A stretch of DNA of 64,000 nt, from positions 62,001 to 126,000 of the forward strand of contig CAKUZF010000001.1 of NCBI GenBank assembly GCA_934718155.1, read 5' to 3'. Within the stretch, counting starts at the first letter, position 1. Every line of letters begins with the position of its first letter. Made by a program: the position numbers and the translations under genes. The notes under the pieces were generated by a model. That model saw nothing but the letters and a program-made list of their open reading frames with translations. It had not been told where the DNA came from and did not search any database. Shown here in pieces: positions 23,489-31,802 of the stretch. Source of the DNA: an uncultured Parabacteroides sp. Its GTDB lineage: Bacteria > Bacteroidota > Bacteroidia > Bacteroidales > Tannerellaceae.

Positions 23489-25900
23489 TCAGTGGCGCAG
23501 GCCCTCGAACATCTCGCTGCGATCCTCCTTGGCTTGCGTAGCTTTGCCCTTATAGCTGTTGAAGATCCAGCTGAGAGTGAGAGTGATCTGCGGATACTTC
23601 GGCTTGATGCGCGTCAGCGAGCGCAAATCGGCCGTCTGAATGTCGCTCACGTATTTGGCCGACCGGAACAAATCTCTGAACGAGAGCGTGGCGGTCAGTT
23701 TCCGATTGAGAAGCTGCTGACGCACGGCCAGGTTGGCATACCAATAGGCGTCGGTCCGCCCCTGCGTAGTGACCGAAGGGCCCACAAAACTGCCATCCAT
23801 CTGGATACGCGTGTATTTACCCACGTTAAACAGGTTGTTCCATAGGATGTCGTAGTTCGTGCTCGTCGAGGTGTTACCTCCCGCCGCCTGCTCGTTTCTC
23901 ACCTTATAATGATAGACATTGCCATTCACCGTCATGTTCCACCAGCGCAGCAGGCGCAAGTTAAGGCTAATCTCCACGCCCGTGGAATAGTCGTGTCCCA
24001 CATTGGCCATCGAGTCCAGCGTGACACCAGCCGTGAAAGGCACACGCAAACGCTCAATCTTGTCCTTGCGATAGCGGTGGAAGGCAGTGGCCGAAACGCT
24101 GTTCTCGCCAAAACCTTTCCTATAGTTCAACTCAAAGGAGTTGATATACTCCGGACGAATATCAGGGTTGCCAATCTCGGCCGTATAGAAATCGCGATAG
24201 GTGATGTAAGGCTCCATATAGAACAGCTGCGGACGGGTAGTGCGGCGCGAATAGGAGGCCAGCAGGCGATGCTCTTTTGGGAAGGTATAGCCCACATGGA
24301 GGGAAGGGAAAAACTCAAACCGGTTCTTCACACGGTCGGCCCCTGCTACCGAGCTGCGCAGCACAGTGTGCGTATGCTCGCCCCTGACGCCCGCCTGCGC
24401 CTCTAAACCTTTCCAGGTCTGGCCCAGGATGGCATACACGGAGTTGACACCCTCCTGAAAATAGAATGTGTTATAGATATCGTCGCGCCAATAGAAATGC
24501 TGCTCCGCTGGATCCCACCATTCCATGCTATAATCGCCGTCTTCGAGGTAGGAATAATACTGATAGCCAGCCTCCACCTTCGTGGCCGTCGGCAAGGGCA
24601 GGGCGTAATCGAGGTTGATGCGCATCGTCTCCCGATGCTCCGCCTCATAGGCTCGGTGACCCTGCTGGCGCTTTCCGTCGAGCGACATTAAGTCGTTGAA
24701 GAAATACTCCAGCGCATGGCCGCCATATTTGTAATAGGCGCTTCCCGCAAGCGTGTGCCCCTTGTCGTTAAAACGATGCCGCACGGCAAAGCTACCCAAG
24801 CCGATGTTCTCGTCGTTGTCATAATCGTCTACGCTGCGATACTCGCCCATGACAGGCGCTGCGTCGCCCGTCTGACGGCTTTCCTGATAGCTCATCTTTC
24901 CCTTGCGCTTATTACCTCCGTAGCCGCCCTCCAAGTCGAGCGCAAAGCTGGTGCGGGGCAGCTCTAAGCTCCATCCGCCCTTGAGCGAATAATGATAGCT
25001 ATTACCCGTTCGAGGTCCAACCGAGTGAGATACAGTGGTTTGGTCGGCCACTATCGTTTTCTTTTCCTGATCGAAATCGCTCTTGCGAAGGCGGTTTGTC
25101 CATTGTCCGCCTATATACCAGCGAGAACGCTCACGCTGGTTGGAGAGCAAGAAATCAATGTTGTTAGAGAGCCACGTGCTGCCCGAAAGGTTAACCATGC
25201 CGCTCAACCCACGCAGTGCATTCTTCTTGGTGATGATGTTGATGATGCCCACATCGCCCTCGGTGTCGTGCTTAGCCGAAGGGGTGGTGATGATCTCAAT
25301 GTTCTCAATATGCCCCGCCGGCACCTGCTCCAGCGCCTGTGTGCCCGAAAACACGCTGGGTTTCCCATCTATATAGACCAAGAAACCGCTGCTTCCCCTG
25401 AAAGTCACGTCGCCCTCGGCGCTCACTCGGATAGAGGGCGTGTTTTCTAAGATGTCGACGGCCGATCCTCCTCCACTCATCATGTTGCTCGAGGCCTCGA
25501 CCACCTTTTTGTCCAGCTTATAGACCAGCTGCCGCTTGTCGGCCACCACCTCCACTTCGGCAAGTCCCACCTCCAGAGGGACCAGGCGCAGGGAGCCCAA
25601 GTTTTTTTCGCCCGAAGCTGCCACGGCTATGCCGTCGAGCGTCAGCACGTCATAGCCAATCAGCTTCGCCATCAGCTGATAATTGCCCGGTTTGACAGGT
25701 TGAAAACTGAAGTTTCCCTGCCCGTCGGGAAACGTTTGCTGCAAAGGTTTTGTTTCGCCCGACACAAAAAGGAAAAGGTCGGCATAATCAATGGGCTGCT
25801 GCGTGTTCGCATCAATCAGTTTTCCCTTGATCTGCGCTTGCAGCGAGAGGCTAAAAAAAAGTAGAATAAGCCCCATCAAACATGAATTTACATTTTTCAT
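23489..25900 (-). CDS. TonB-dependent receptor, outer-membrane beta-barrel family
   Basis: The product has 803 residues. A signal peptide ends SLSLQAQ. A carboxypeptidase-regulatory-like domain (about 24-110, IKGKLIDANTQQPIDYADLF) precedes a TonB plug (VEASSNMMSGGGSAVDILEN, FLVYIDGKPSVFSG, IIEIITTPSAKHD-like block). A barrel of the OMP_b-brl_3 type fills from about 240 to the end (YSRRTTRPQLFYMEPYITYR, SFELNYRKGFGENSVSATAF). It takes up an unknown substrate across the outer membrane. No SusD partner is adjacent. It converges on porZ. The remnant at 3294-3655 is a broken member of the same family. Confidence 0.88.
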   Translation of the reverse strand: MKNVNSCLMGLILLFFSLSLQAQIKGKLIDANTQQPIDYADLFLFVSGETKPLQQTFPDGQGNFSFQPVKPGNYQLMAKLIGYDVLTLDGIAVAASGEKNLGSLRLVPLEVGLAEVEVVADKRQLVYKLDKKVVEASSNMMSGGGSAVDILENTPSIRVSAEGDVTFRGSSGFLVYIDGKPSVFSGTQALEQVPAGHIENIEIITTPSAKHDTEGDVGIINIITKKNALRGLSGMVNLSGSTWLSNNIDFLLSNQRERSRWYIGGQWTNRLRKSDFDQEKKTIVADQTTVSHSVGPRTGNSYHYSLKGGWSLELPRTSFALDLEGGYGGNKRKGKMSYQESRQTGDAAPVMGEYRSVDDYDNDENIGLGSFAVRHRFNDKGHTLAGSAYYKYGGHALEYFFNDLMSLDGKRQQGHRAYEAEHRETMRINLDYALPLPTATKVEAGYQYYSYLEDGDYSMEWWDPAEQHFYWRDDIYNTFYFQEGVNSVYAILGQTWKGLEAQAGVRGEHTHTVLRSSVAGADRVKNRFEFFPSLHVGYTFPKEHRLLASYSRRTTRPQLFYMEPYITYRDFYTAEIGNPDIRPEYINSFELNYRKGFGENSVSATAFHRYRKDKIERLRVPFTAGVTLDSMANVGHDYSTGVEISLNLRLLRWWNMTVNGNVYHYKVRNEQAAGGNTSTSTNYDILWNNLFNVGKYTRIQMDGSFVGPSVTTQGRTDAYWYANLAVRQQLLNRKLTATLSFRDLFRSAKYVSDIQTADLRSLTRIKPKYPQITLTLSWIFNSYKGKATQAKEDRSEMFEGLRH

Positions 25901-25939
25901 AGTATATAAAAGTATGATTTGAGAATCAAAAAATGGTCT

Positions 25940-25980
25940 AAAAAGCTCCCTAACTGGCCTATTTTAGGCTCCAGTTAGGG
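25940..25980 (-). terminator. Terminator after nadA
   Basis: CCCTAACTGG (25948-25957) pairs perfectly with CCAGTTAGGG (25971-25980). On the minus strand the stem is followed by AGCTTTTTAGA. It lies 21 bp beyond the nadA stop. Confidence 0.75.
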
Positions 25981-26001
25981 GTATTGTAAAAAAAACACTA
26001 T

Positions 26002-26988
26002 TTACAGGCCTAATTGCGCCGATATTTCGAGCATCTTGCTGATAGGCTTTATGGCCCGCTGCTGCACAGCTTCGTCAACGAAAATCTCAGGAAGCTCATA
26101 TTTCAAGCAGTTGTAGAGCTTCTCCATGGTGTTGAGACGCATAAAGTTGCACTCGTTGCAAGCGCAGGTGCTGTCGTTTGGAGGAGCGGGGATGAACTCC
26201 TTGTTGGGGCTCTGCTTGCGCATCTCGTGGATCACGCCGCTTTCTGTTGCCACGATAAACTGCTTCTTCTCCGACTTGATGGTGTGTTTCAGCAGGGCCG
26301 CCGTCGAGCCAACGAAGTCTGAGATCTCAACGATCGGATGCTTGCATTCAGGATGGGTGATCACCTCCGCTTCGGGATAGCGCTGCTTCATGGCCAGGAT
26401 CTTCTCAAGTGAGAACTGCTCGTGCACGTGACAAGCACCGTTCCAAAGCAGCATATTGCGGCCCGTGATGCTGTTGATATAGTTGCCCAAGTTGCGGTCG
26501 GGGCCGAAAATCATCGGCGTATCCTTCGGAAAGCTCTCTACGATCTGGCGGGCGTTGGTCGATGTCACCACCACGTCGGTAACCGCCTTGACAGCGGCCG
26601 TCGTGTTGACATACGAAATCACCGTGTGGCCTGGGTGCTGCTTCACGAAAGCGGCGAACTCTTCAGCTGGGCAGCTATCCGCCAACGAGCATCCCGCGTT
26701 CAGGTCGGGCACCAACACCTTCTTGCCGGGACAGAGAATCTTGGCCGTCTCGCCCATGAAATGCACACCGCACAGCACGATGATGTCGGCCGTCGTCTTG
26801 GCCGCCCATTGCGCCAGGGCCAAGCTGTCGCCCACATAGTCTGCTATGTCTTGAATGTCGCCCGTTTGGTAATAGTGCGCCAGGATCACTGCGTTCTTCT
26901 CCTTGCGCAACTTATCAATCTCCTCCTTCAGGTTGATCTCCTTCGGGACGGGTATTTTCACGTACCCTGCTGATAGATTCTTCTCCAT
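26002..26988 (-). CDS. nadA: Quinolinate synthase A
   Basis: The 328-residue [4Fe-4S] enzyme condenses iminoaspartate with dihydroxyacetone phosphate in NAD synthesis. The three cluster Cys can be placed: LCGVHFMGETAKIL, NGACHVHEQF and CACNECNFMRLNTMEKLYN. EKNAVILAHYYQTGDIQDIA at the N-terminus and DLNAGCSLADSCPA are also typical. nadB is 11.5 kb away on the other side of the suspected origin; nadC is not in the window. A minus-strand -7 box lies at 27062-27069. Confidence 0.95.
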   Translation of the reverse strand: MEKNLSAGYVKIPVPKEINLKEEIDKLRKEKNAVILAHYYQTGDIQDIADYVGDSLALAQWAAKTTADIIVLCGVHFMGETAKILCPGKKVLVPDLNAGCSLADSCPAEEFAAFVKQHPGHTVISYVNTTAAVKAVTDVVVTSTNARQIVESFPKDTPMIFGPDRNLGNYINSITGRNMLLWNGACHVHEQFSLEKILAMKQRYPEAEVITHPECKHPIVEISDFVGSTAALLKHTIKSEKKQFIVATESGVIHEMRKQSPNKEFIPAPPNDSTCACNECNFMRLNTMEKLYNCLKYELPEIFVDEAVQQRAIKPISKMLEISAQLGL

Positions 26989-27061
26989 ATACTCTTTAGA
27001 TTTGATTATTTCGTTTATCGGTGAGCTCCTCTACAGAGGAGCCTACGCGCTGAGTGTTCTG

Positions 27062-27091
27062 CAAAGGTATAAATTTCCCCGATTCACGAAA
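27062..27091 (-). promoter_or_regulatory. nadA promoter
   Basis: Minus-strand -7 box TACCTTTG (27062-27069) with TTTC at 27088-27091 as a -33-like element, spacer 18 bases. The leader to ATG 26988 is about 70 bases. Nothing resembling a riboswitch was recognised in the leader. Confidence 0.5.
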
Positions 27092-27149
27092 GGGAGGCGA
27101 AATAAGAATATTCTTTGCCTTTGTTCGGCCTTTTGGCGACAGCCCCTCG

Positions 27150-27600
27150 TTCGACTGTTATCAACACATTATATATAAGGTTTTATTTATTCTTTCTTTT
27201 ATAGATTAGATGATGTATATAATGTGCTGTTGAAACCGTTCATTGTTTTTTAAGCAGAAAATTGGTCATGAACTTATCAAGACGAAAGAACCGTTTATGA
27301 AGAATATTTCAAAGTTGTTTATCTTTAAGAACGGCCTATTTTCCTTCTATTTATAAAAGTTTTCACCATGAGGCTGTTGATTGTTGAAAAAAAAGAATGT
27401 GTATAAATAGTTGCACAGAAAGGTGTGTTGAATGGTGTATAACCCATGTTGAAACAGCGTCGTAAATAAAGAGCATTTTTATTTGGAGCGAAAGAACCCT
27501 AACGGGTATGGCCAACTTTCTGGATCTTGCAAGTTTTATTTTTCATTTTCTATCCACCACTTATCCCCCACTTTTCAACCGGGTTTCAATAGATAATGCT
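27150..27600. other. Candidate chromosomal replication origin (oriC)
   Basis: This 450-bp AT-rich stretch between nadA and the SpoU methyltransferase gene has no credible gene. DnaA-box-like sites are TTATCAACA (27158-27166), TTATACACA on the minus strand (27398-27406, exact to TTATNCACA), TTATACACC on the minus strand (27434-27442), CTATCCACC (27550-27558) and TTATCCCCC (27561-27569). An 11-bp inverted repeat (27165-27175 and 27216-27226) frames a very AT-rich segment that could unwind. TGTTGAA recurs at 27228, 27382, 27426 and 27447. Gene direction and apparent GC skew switch here, and a parS site lies 18 kb away. dnaA is not adjacent. Confidence 0.6.
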
Positions 27601-27608
27601 TACTTTCG
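27601..27608 (+). promoter_or_regulatory. Possible -7 box (TACTTTCG) of the SpoU methyltransferase gene
   Basis: TACTTTCG ends 20 bases before ATG 27629. It lies at the right edge of the suspected origin and inside any longer reading of the gene, favouring the 27629 start. Confidence 0.4.
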
Positions 27609-27628
27609 CGTATAAAGAAAATTGTGCT

Positions 27629-28159
27629 ATGAGAAAGTTAAAAGTAACCGAGTTGAACCGCTTGACGCCCGAGGCTTTCAAAGCGAGTGATAAGATACCG
27701 TTAATCGTTGTGCTCGACCATGTTAGGAGTCTCAACAATGTAGGATCGGTGTTTCGCACGGCAGATGCCTTCCGGGTGGAGGCCATTTACCTGTGTGGCA
27801 TTACCGCACGTCCGCCGCACGCCGAGATTCATAAAACGGCGTTGGGTGCCGAAGAGACGGTGGACTGGGCATATTTCAACGATACGCCTGAGGCTGTTGA
27901 AAAGTTGCGAGCATCGGGCTATACGGTCTGCGCTGTAGAGCAGGCAGAGGGCAGCGTGATGCTGGATAAGCTATTGTTAGACAAGACAAAAAAGTATGCC
28001 ATTATTATGGGAAACGAGGTGAAGGGGGTGCAGCAAAACGTGGTGGACAGTTGCGACCTGTGTGTTGAAATCCCTCAATATGGCACGAAGCATTCGCTGA
28101 ATGTAGCTGTGACGACGGGCATTGTGATATGGGATTTCTTCAAGCAACTCTCAGAGTAG
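27629..28159 (+). CDS. TrmH/SpoU family RNA methyltransferase
   Basis: The product has 176 residues from ATG 27629. It is a compact SPOUT (knotted) methyltransferase. The three SpoU motifs are visible: NNVGSVFRTADAF (about 36-48), AIIMGNEVKGV, and EIPQYGTKHSLNVAVTTGIV. There is no extra N-terminal substrate-binding domain, so it resembles the short tRNA 2'-O-methyltransferases, but the target nucleotide cannot be told from sequence. Its 3' end overlaps the convergent DUF4294 gene by 9 bp. Confidence 0.88.
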   Translation: MRKLKVTELNRLTPEAFKASDKIPLIVVLDHVRSLNNVGSVFRTADAFRVEAIYLCGITARPPHAEIHKTALGAEETVDWAYFNDTPEAVEKLRASGYTVCAVEQAEGSVMLDKLLLDKTKKYAIIMGNEVKGVQQNVVDSCDLCVEIPQYGTKHSLNVAVTTGIVIWDFFKQLSE

Positions 28160-28753
28160 GCCGTTCTCGACGAGAACGACCACTCGCTCCGTCTGTGCGT
28201 CTTTTCCTTTCGGGTCGTATTCCGACTTGAGGCTGGCTCCAAACATCCCTGCGAACAGATTCCAGAAGCCAGCCCTGAAAGGACCCAAAAAGGCTTTGGC
28301 TAAGTTGAAAGCCGACTGGTTGCACTCCCTGTCTATCAGTTTAATAAGTAGTTTACCTTGCGAGAAGGTTAATCTTTTCAGTTCTGGCTTATATTGTTCG
28401 AAAAGTTCTTTTTCCATGCGTTTGATATGCGCCCGTTGCTCTTTCTCGGTGGGCAGGGTCTCGATGTATTCGTAGGTTTCTATCAGCGTGTCGTAGATCA
28501 GCTTAGCATAGGGCAGTGTGCGCTTCACGTCTCTCACCAGTTTATCATATTGTTTCTGCTGCCGTTTGTTTTTGAATTTCACGTCGGGGAAGACGAAAAT
28601 CTCCCGCAGATTGACCACAGGCAGCGTGTCGCCATTCACCACCTGTGCCCGTTGAAACCCATCGGGCAAGATGTTGTTTTTTGTGGTTTGTGCCTCAGCT
28701 ACAGGCGCCGCAAGTAGCCCAATCAGCAGATAGATATGTTTTTTCGCTCGCAT
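28151..28753 (-). CDS. DUF4294 family secreted protein
   Basis: The product has 200 residues from ATG 28753 (an upstream TTG is less likely). A signal peptide (AKKHIYLLIGLLAAPVAEAQ) is followed by VVNGDTLPVVNLREIFVFP and a charged helical region (RQQKQYDKLVRDVKRTLPYA, KRMEKELFEQYKPELKRLT) then LLIKLIDRECNQSAFNLAK. This pattern defines DUF4294, a Bacteroidetes family without known function, predicted periplasmic. A -7-like TATTTTTG (28760-28767) ends only 6 bases before the ATG. Confidence 0.82.
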   Translation of the reverse strand: MRAKKHIYLLIGLLAAPVAEAQTTKNNILPDGFQRAQVVNGDTLPVVNLREIFVFPDVKFKNKRQQKQYDKLVRDVKRTLPYAKLIYDTLIETYEYIETLPTEKEQRAHIKRMEKELFEQYKPELKRLTFSQGKLLIKLIDRECNQSAFNLAKAFLGPFRAGFWNLFAGMFGASLKSEYDPKGKDAQTERVVVLVENGLL

Positions 28754-28830
28754 AGGATGCAAAAATATAAATAGTGTCTTATTTTTTGTTCATTTTATTG
28801 TTAATAACTCTCTATATGCGTGTAAAACAC

Positions 28831-28838
28831 TATATTTG
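28831..28838 (+). promoter_or_regulatory. Promoter -7 box for the outer-membrane protein pair
   Basis: TATATTTG, 36 bases before ATG 28875. No -33 box at the usual distance was found. Confidence 0.45.
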
Positions 28839-28874
28839 TAGGGTTGATAAGTCTAAAACTAAATCTTTTATGTC

Positions 28875-29684
28875 ATGAAACTATTTGGGTTGTTCCTGTT
28901 AATTGGAAATCTCTTTTTTTCAGCCTACGGAGCGGACAATCTTCGTTTGCCCGATATGCGAAGCAGAGGAATGGGAGGCAACGAGGTGACACAGGCGCCG
29001 CTTTTCAATCCGGCGCTGCTCGCTTTCCGGCCGCAGAAATCTCTGCATCTGAATTATTTCAACCGTTACGGATTGAAAGAGCTGGGCACCTTCTCGGGGA
29101 GTTGCTATCTGCCCTATCCGCATCTGGCGGTGGGTGTTGATCTGTCGGCCTTTGGCTATGATGCGCATAACGAACTGATGGCAAGACTTTCGCTGGCCAA
29201 GCAGTTGGGGGAGCATTGGAGTTTAGGCGTTGCTTTTCATTACAGCTTTTTGCAATCGGAATTACTGGAGCAACCGCAGGGCCGCATAGCCACAGATGTT
29301 GGTATCTTGTTCAAACCGTTTGAAAATCTGTTGATAGGCTTGTTGACAACCAATCTTCCCTCTATTATTGTTGGCGATAGAAGTTTAGAAGTTGCTGATT
29401 TTGAGGTTTATTTAGCACAATGCGGTTTTGAGTGGCGGTTTCAACAGAATGTGCTGTTGGCTGGTGCGCTTTCGGTGAACGAGCAGCATCAACCGACGGG
29501 CAGTTTGGGCGTGGAGTATGCGCCGCTGAACGATTTCTATTTGCGTGCGGGAGTGCAAACCGCTCCGCTGCAACCCACGATAGGTGTAGGCTACAGATTG
29601 AGGCGTTTTGCGGTGGACGCGGCAGCCATCTATCATCGTGTGTTGGGCATGAGTGTAGGCTTGGGGCTCTCCTTTTTTATTTAA
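28875..29684 (+). CDS. Predicted outer-membrane beta-barrel protein (PorV/PorQ-like look)
   Basis: The product has 269 residues with a signal peptide (ending SAYG). The mature N-terminus NLRLPDMRSRGMGGNEVTQA, then LFNPALLAF and KSLHLNYFNRYG, recalls the opening of PorV/PorQ-type barrels (a small-residue/GG segment, a NPA[LA]L motif, then strands). The remainder is amphipathic strands ending in VGLGLSFFI. The resemblance is by eye and an actual T9SS role is unproven. The helix-hairpin-helix outer-membrane gene begins 18 bp downstream, so the two are probably co-transcribed. Confidence 0.6.
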   Translation: MKLFGLFLLIGNLFFSAYGADNLRLPDMRSRGMGGNEVTQAPLFNPALLAFRPQKSLHLNYFNRYGLKELGTFSGSCYLPYPHLAVGVDLSAFGYDAHNELMARLSLAKQLGEHWSLGVAFHYSFLQSELLEQPQGRIATDVGILFKPFENLLIGLLTTNLPSIIVGDRSLEVADFEVYLAQCGFEWRFQQNVLLAGALSVNEQHQPTGSLGVEYAPLNDFYLRAGVQTAPLQPTIGVGYRLRRFAVDAAAIYHRVLGMSVGLGLSFFI

Positions 29685-29702
29685 TCTTAAATCTATAATG
29701 CT

Positions 29703-31760
29703 ATGAATAGATGGTTGATAAGCCTGTGTATAATAGGGTTTATATCAAGTGATTTGGCTTATAGTCAGCAATATAGAATTGTTGATAATTGGCGCGACTA
29801 TGTCGCTGATTTGGCAGCCGAGAGTGAGGATGCGGAGCAGATAGAGGCTCTTTATGCCGACCTTTCTTACTTGGCGGAGCATCCACTCGATGTAAATAGG
29901 TTGACGCATGAGCAGCTGAAACGGCTCCCTTTCCTCACCGACAATCAGATTGAGGCACTTATTGTTTATCCGCAGCGTTATGGCGAACTAAGCACGCTCT
30001 ACGAATTGAAGCAGATCGAGGTGTTGGATGGAACTACACTCTCGTTGCTCTTGCCCTTTGTGAAGGTTGGTGAAAAGAGTGTTGAAAAACGGTTATTTAC
30101 CAGTGGAAATATGTTGAAATATGGAAATAATGAATTGGTAATCAAGTATGATCAATGTTTACAGCGAAAAAGCGGTTATCAACCGATTTCGGATAGTTTA
30201 TCTCAGCTTTATCCTAACCGGCATTACTTGGGTGAACCCTTCTACCATTCCGTGCGTTATTCATACAGCTTTGACGATCGGCTGCTAATGGGATTTGTGG
30301 CTGAAAAAGATGCTGGAGAACCCTTTGCAAAGTCTATTCATAAAGGGTATGATTACTATTCGGCACATCTTTTCTTGAAAGATATGAACCGGGTAAAAAG
30401 TTTGGCCATTGGCGACTATAAGGTGTCGTTTGGGCAGGGATTGGTGGTGAGTCATGAGTTTTCGGTCAGCAAGTCGGCCCAAGTGGCACAAATTGAGCGG
30501 CGTGGACAGGGGTTCAGGCGTCATTATTCCACCAACGAGCAGGACTTTTTCCGTGGGGCTGCCGCCACTTTGCGCTTCGGTCGATGGGCATTGAGCGGTT
30601 TTTACTCCTTCCGCAAATGGGATGCGGGGCTGGATAGCCTGACCTTCAAAGCTTGGAAGCGCGACGGGCTGCATCGCCTGCCACGGGATTGGAACAAGCG
30701 ACACACAGTGTCCGTGCAGAGTTATGGCGGAAATGTACGCTGGGAAATTCCAAAGGTACAAATCGGGCTGACGGCTATAGGCTATTCGTTTGGCCGCTAC
30801 CAGTTGCAACCCGCTGAGAAACCTTATACCCGTTTCTACCTCAGCGGCTCTACGGGTTTCAACATGAGTGTGGATTATGTGTTGAAAACTGGTGGATTCC
30901 GCTTTTTCGGCGAGACGGCTATCGACAAGCAGCGAGCCGTGGCCACCCTCAACGCCTTACAGTTCACACCCTCTTCCTCCTTCACGCTCTTGGCCTCCTA
31001 CCGCAACTACGATAAGCGCTATCAAGCCCTGTTTGGCAATGCATTCAGTCAGGGGAGCACTGTGCAGAACGAGCAGGGCTGGTATTTGGGCTTGCAGCTG
31101 TTTCCATCGCGCCGCTGGCGCCTCTCGCTCTATGGCGACTGGTTTCGCTTCCCTTGGCTGAAATCTGGTATAGATGCTCCTTCGTCGGGCGAGGAATATA
31201 TGGCTCAGGTGGATTATACGCCTTCCGTTGGTTTCGCAGCCTATCTGCGCTATCGTTATCGCGAGAAAGAGAAGTCTCAGCTGCTCGAAGGTGCTCAGCA
31301 GGAGAGCGTGCTGCCTTATAAACAGCACCGCATACGTTATCAACAGGTAGTGCGCCTGGCTGATTGGCAGTTGAAGACGGCGGCCGATGGCGTGATTAGC
31401 CAGAAGGTGAGTCAGGCCGATAGCCGTGGTATTTTGCTCTCGCAAGGTGTGGCGTGGCGGCCTCGTCAGCTGCCTCTAAGGATAGAAGGCTATGCAGGTT
31501 GGTTTCATACCGACGACAGCAGTAGCCGTATCAGCACTTACGAGCAAAACCTCCTCTACGCCTTCCAGATGCCTTCGCTCCATGGCGAAGGGGTGCGCTT
31601 GGTGTTGACTCTCGAACTGGAGCTCGCCAAGCAACTCTTGCTGTCGGCAAAACTGGCTGATACGCACTACGCCGATCGCAAACGTATAGGCTCAGACGCT
31701 GAACAAATTGATGGATCGCATAAAACTGATCTGTATGCGTTGGTTAGATGGAAATTTTAA
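29703..31760 (+). CDS. Outer-membrane barrel protein with N-terminal helix-hairpin-helix domain
   Basis: The product has 685 residues with a signal peptide (ending DLAYSQ). Residues about 45-130 contain ComEA-like helix-hairpin-helix repeats (HPLDVNRLTHEQLKRLPFLT, NQIEALIVYPQRYGELSTLY, ELKQIEVLDGTTL). From about 130 on there are long beta strands with aromatic girdles (RHYSTNEQDFFRGAAATLRF, VGFAAYLRYRYREKEK), and it ends LYALVRWKF with a terminal Phe. It is conserved in Bacteroidetes. The combination of a DNA-type HhH fold with a barrel is puzzling, and function is not known. Confidence 0.72.
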   Translation: MNRWLISLCIIGFISSDLAYSQQYRIVDNWRDYVADLAAESEDAEQIEALYADLSYLAEHPLDVNRLTHEQLKRLPFLTDNQIEALIVYPQRYGELSTLYELKQIEVLDGTTLSLLLPFVKVGEKSVEKRLFTSGNMLKYGNNELVIKYDQCLQRKSGYQPISDSLSQLYPNRHYLGEPFYHSVRYSYSFDDRLLMGFVAEKDAGEPFAKSIHKGYDYYSAHLFLKDMNRVKSLAIGDYKVSFGQGLVVSHEFSVSKSAQVAQIERRGQGFRRHYSTNEQDFFRGAAATLRFGRWALSGFYSFRKWDAGLDSLTFKAWKRDGLHRLPRDWNKRHTVSVQSYGGNVRWEIPKVQIGLTAIGYSFGRYQLQPAEKPYTRFYLSGSTGFNMSVDYVLKTGGFRFFGETAIDKQRAVATLNALQFTPSSSFTLLASYRNYDKRYQALFGNAFSQGSTVQNEQGWYLGLQLFPSRRWRLSLYGDWFRFPWLKSGIDAPSSGEEYMAQVDYTPSVGFAAYLRYRYREKEKSQLLEGAQQESVLPYKQHRIRYQQVVRLADWQLKTAADGVISQKVSQADSRGILLSQGVAWRPRQLPLRIEGYAGWFHTDDSSSRISTYEQNLLYAFQMPSLHGEGVRLVLTLELELAKQLLLSAKLADTHYADRKRIGSDAEQIDGSHKTDLYALVRWKF

Positions 31761-31802
31761 GTTAGATTTGCACATTGTTTAAACTACAAATACAAAACAG
31801 CC

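Noticed and set aside
26989..27060. Riboswitch in the nadA leader
   Set aside because: No recognisable NAD-related or other riboswitch structure could be drawn.
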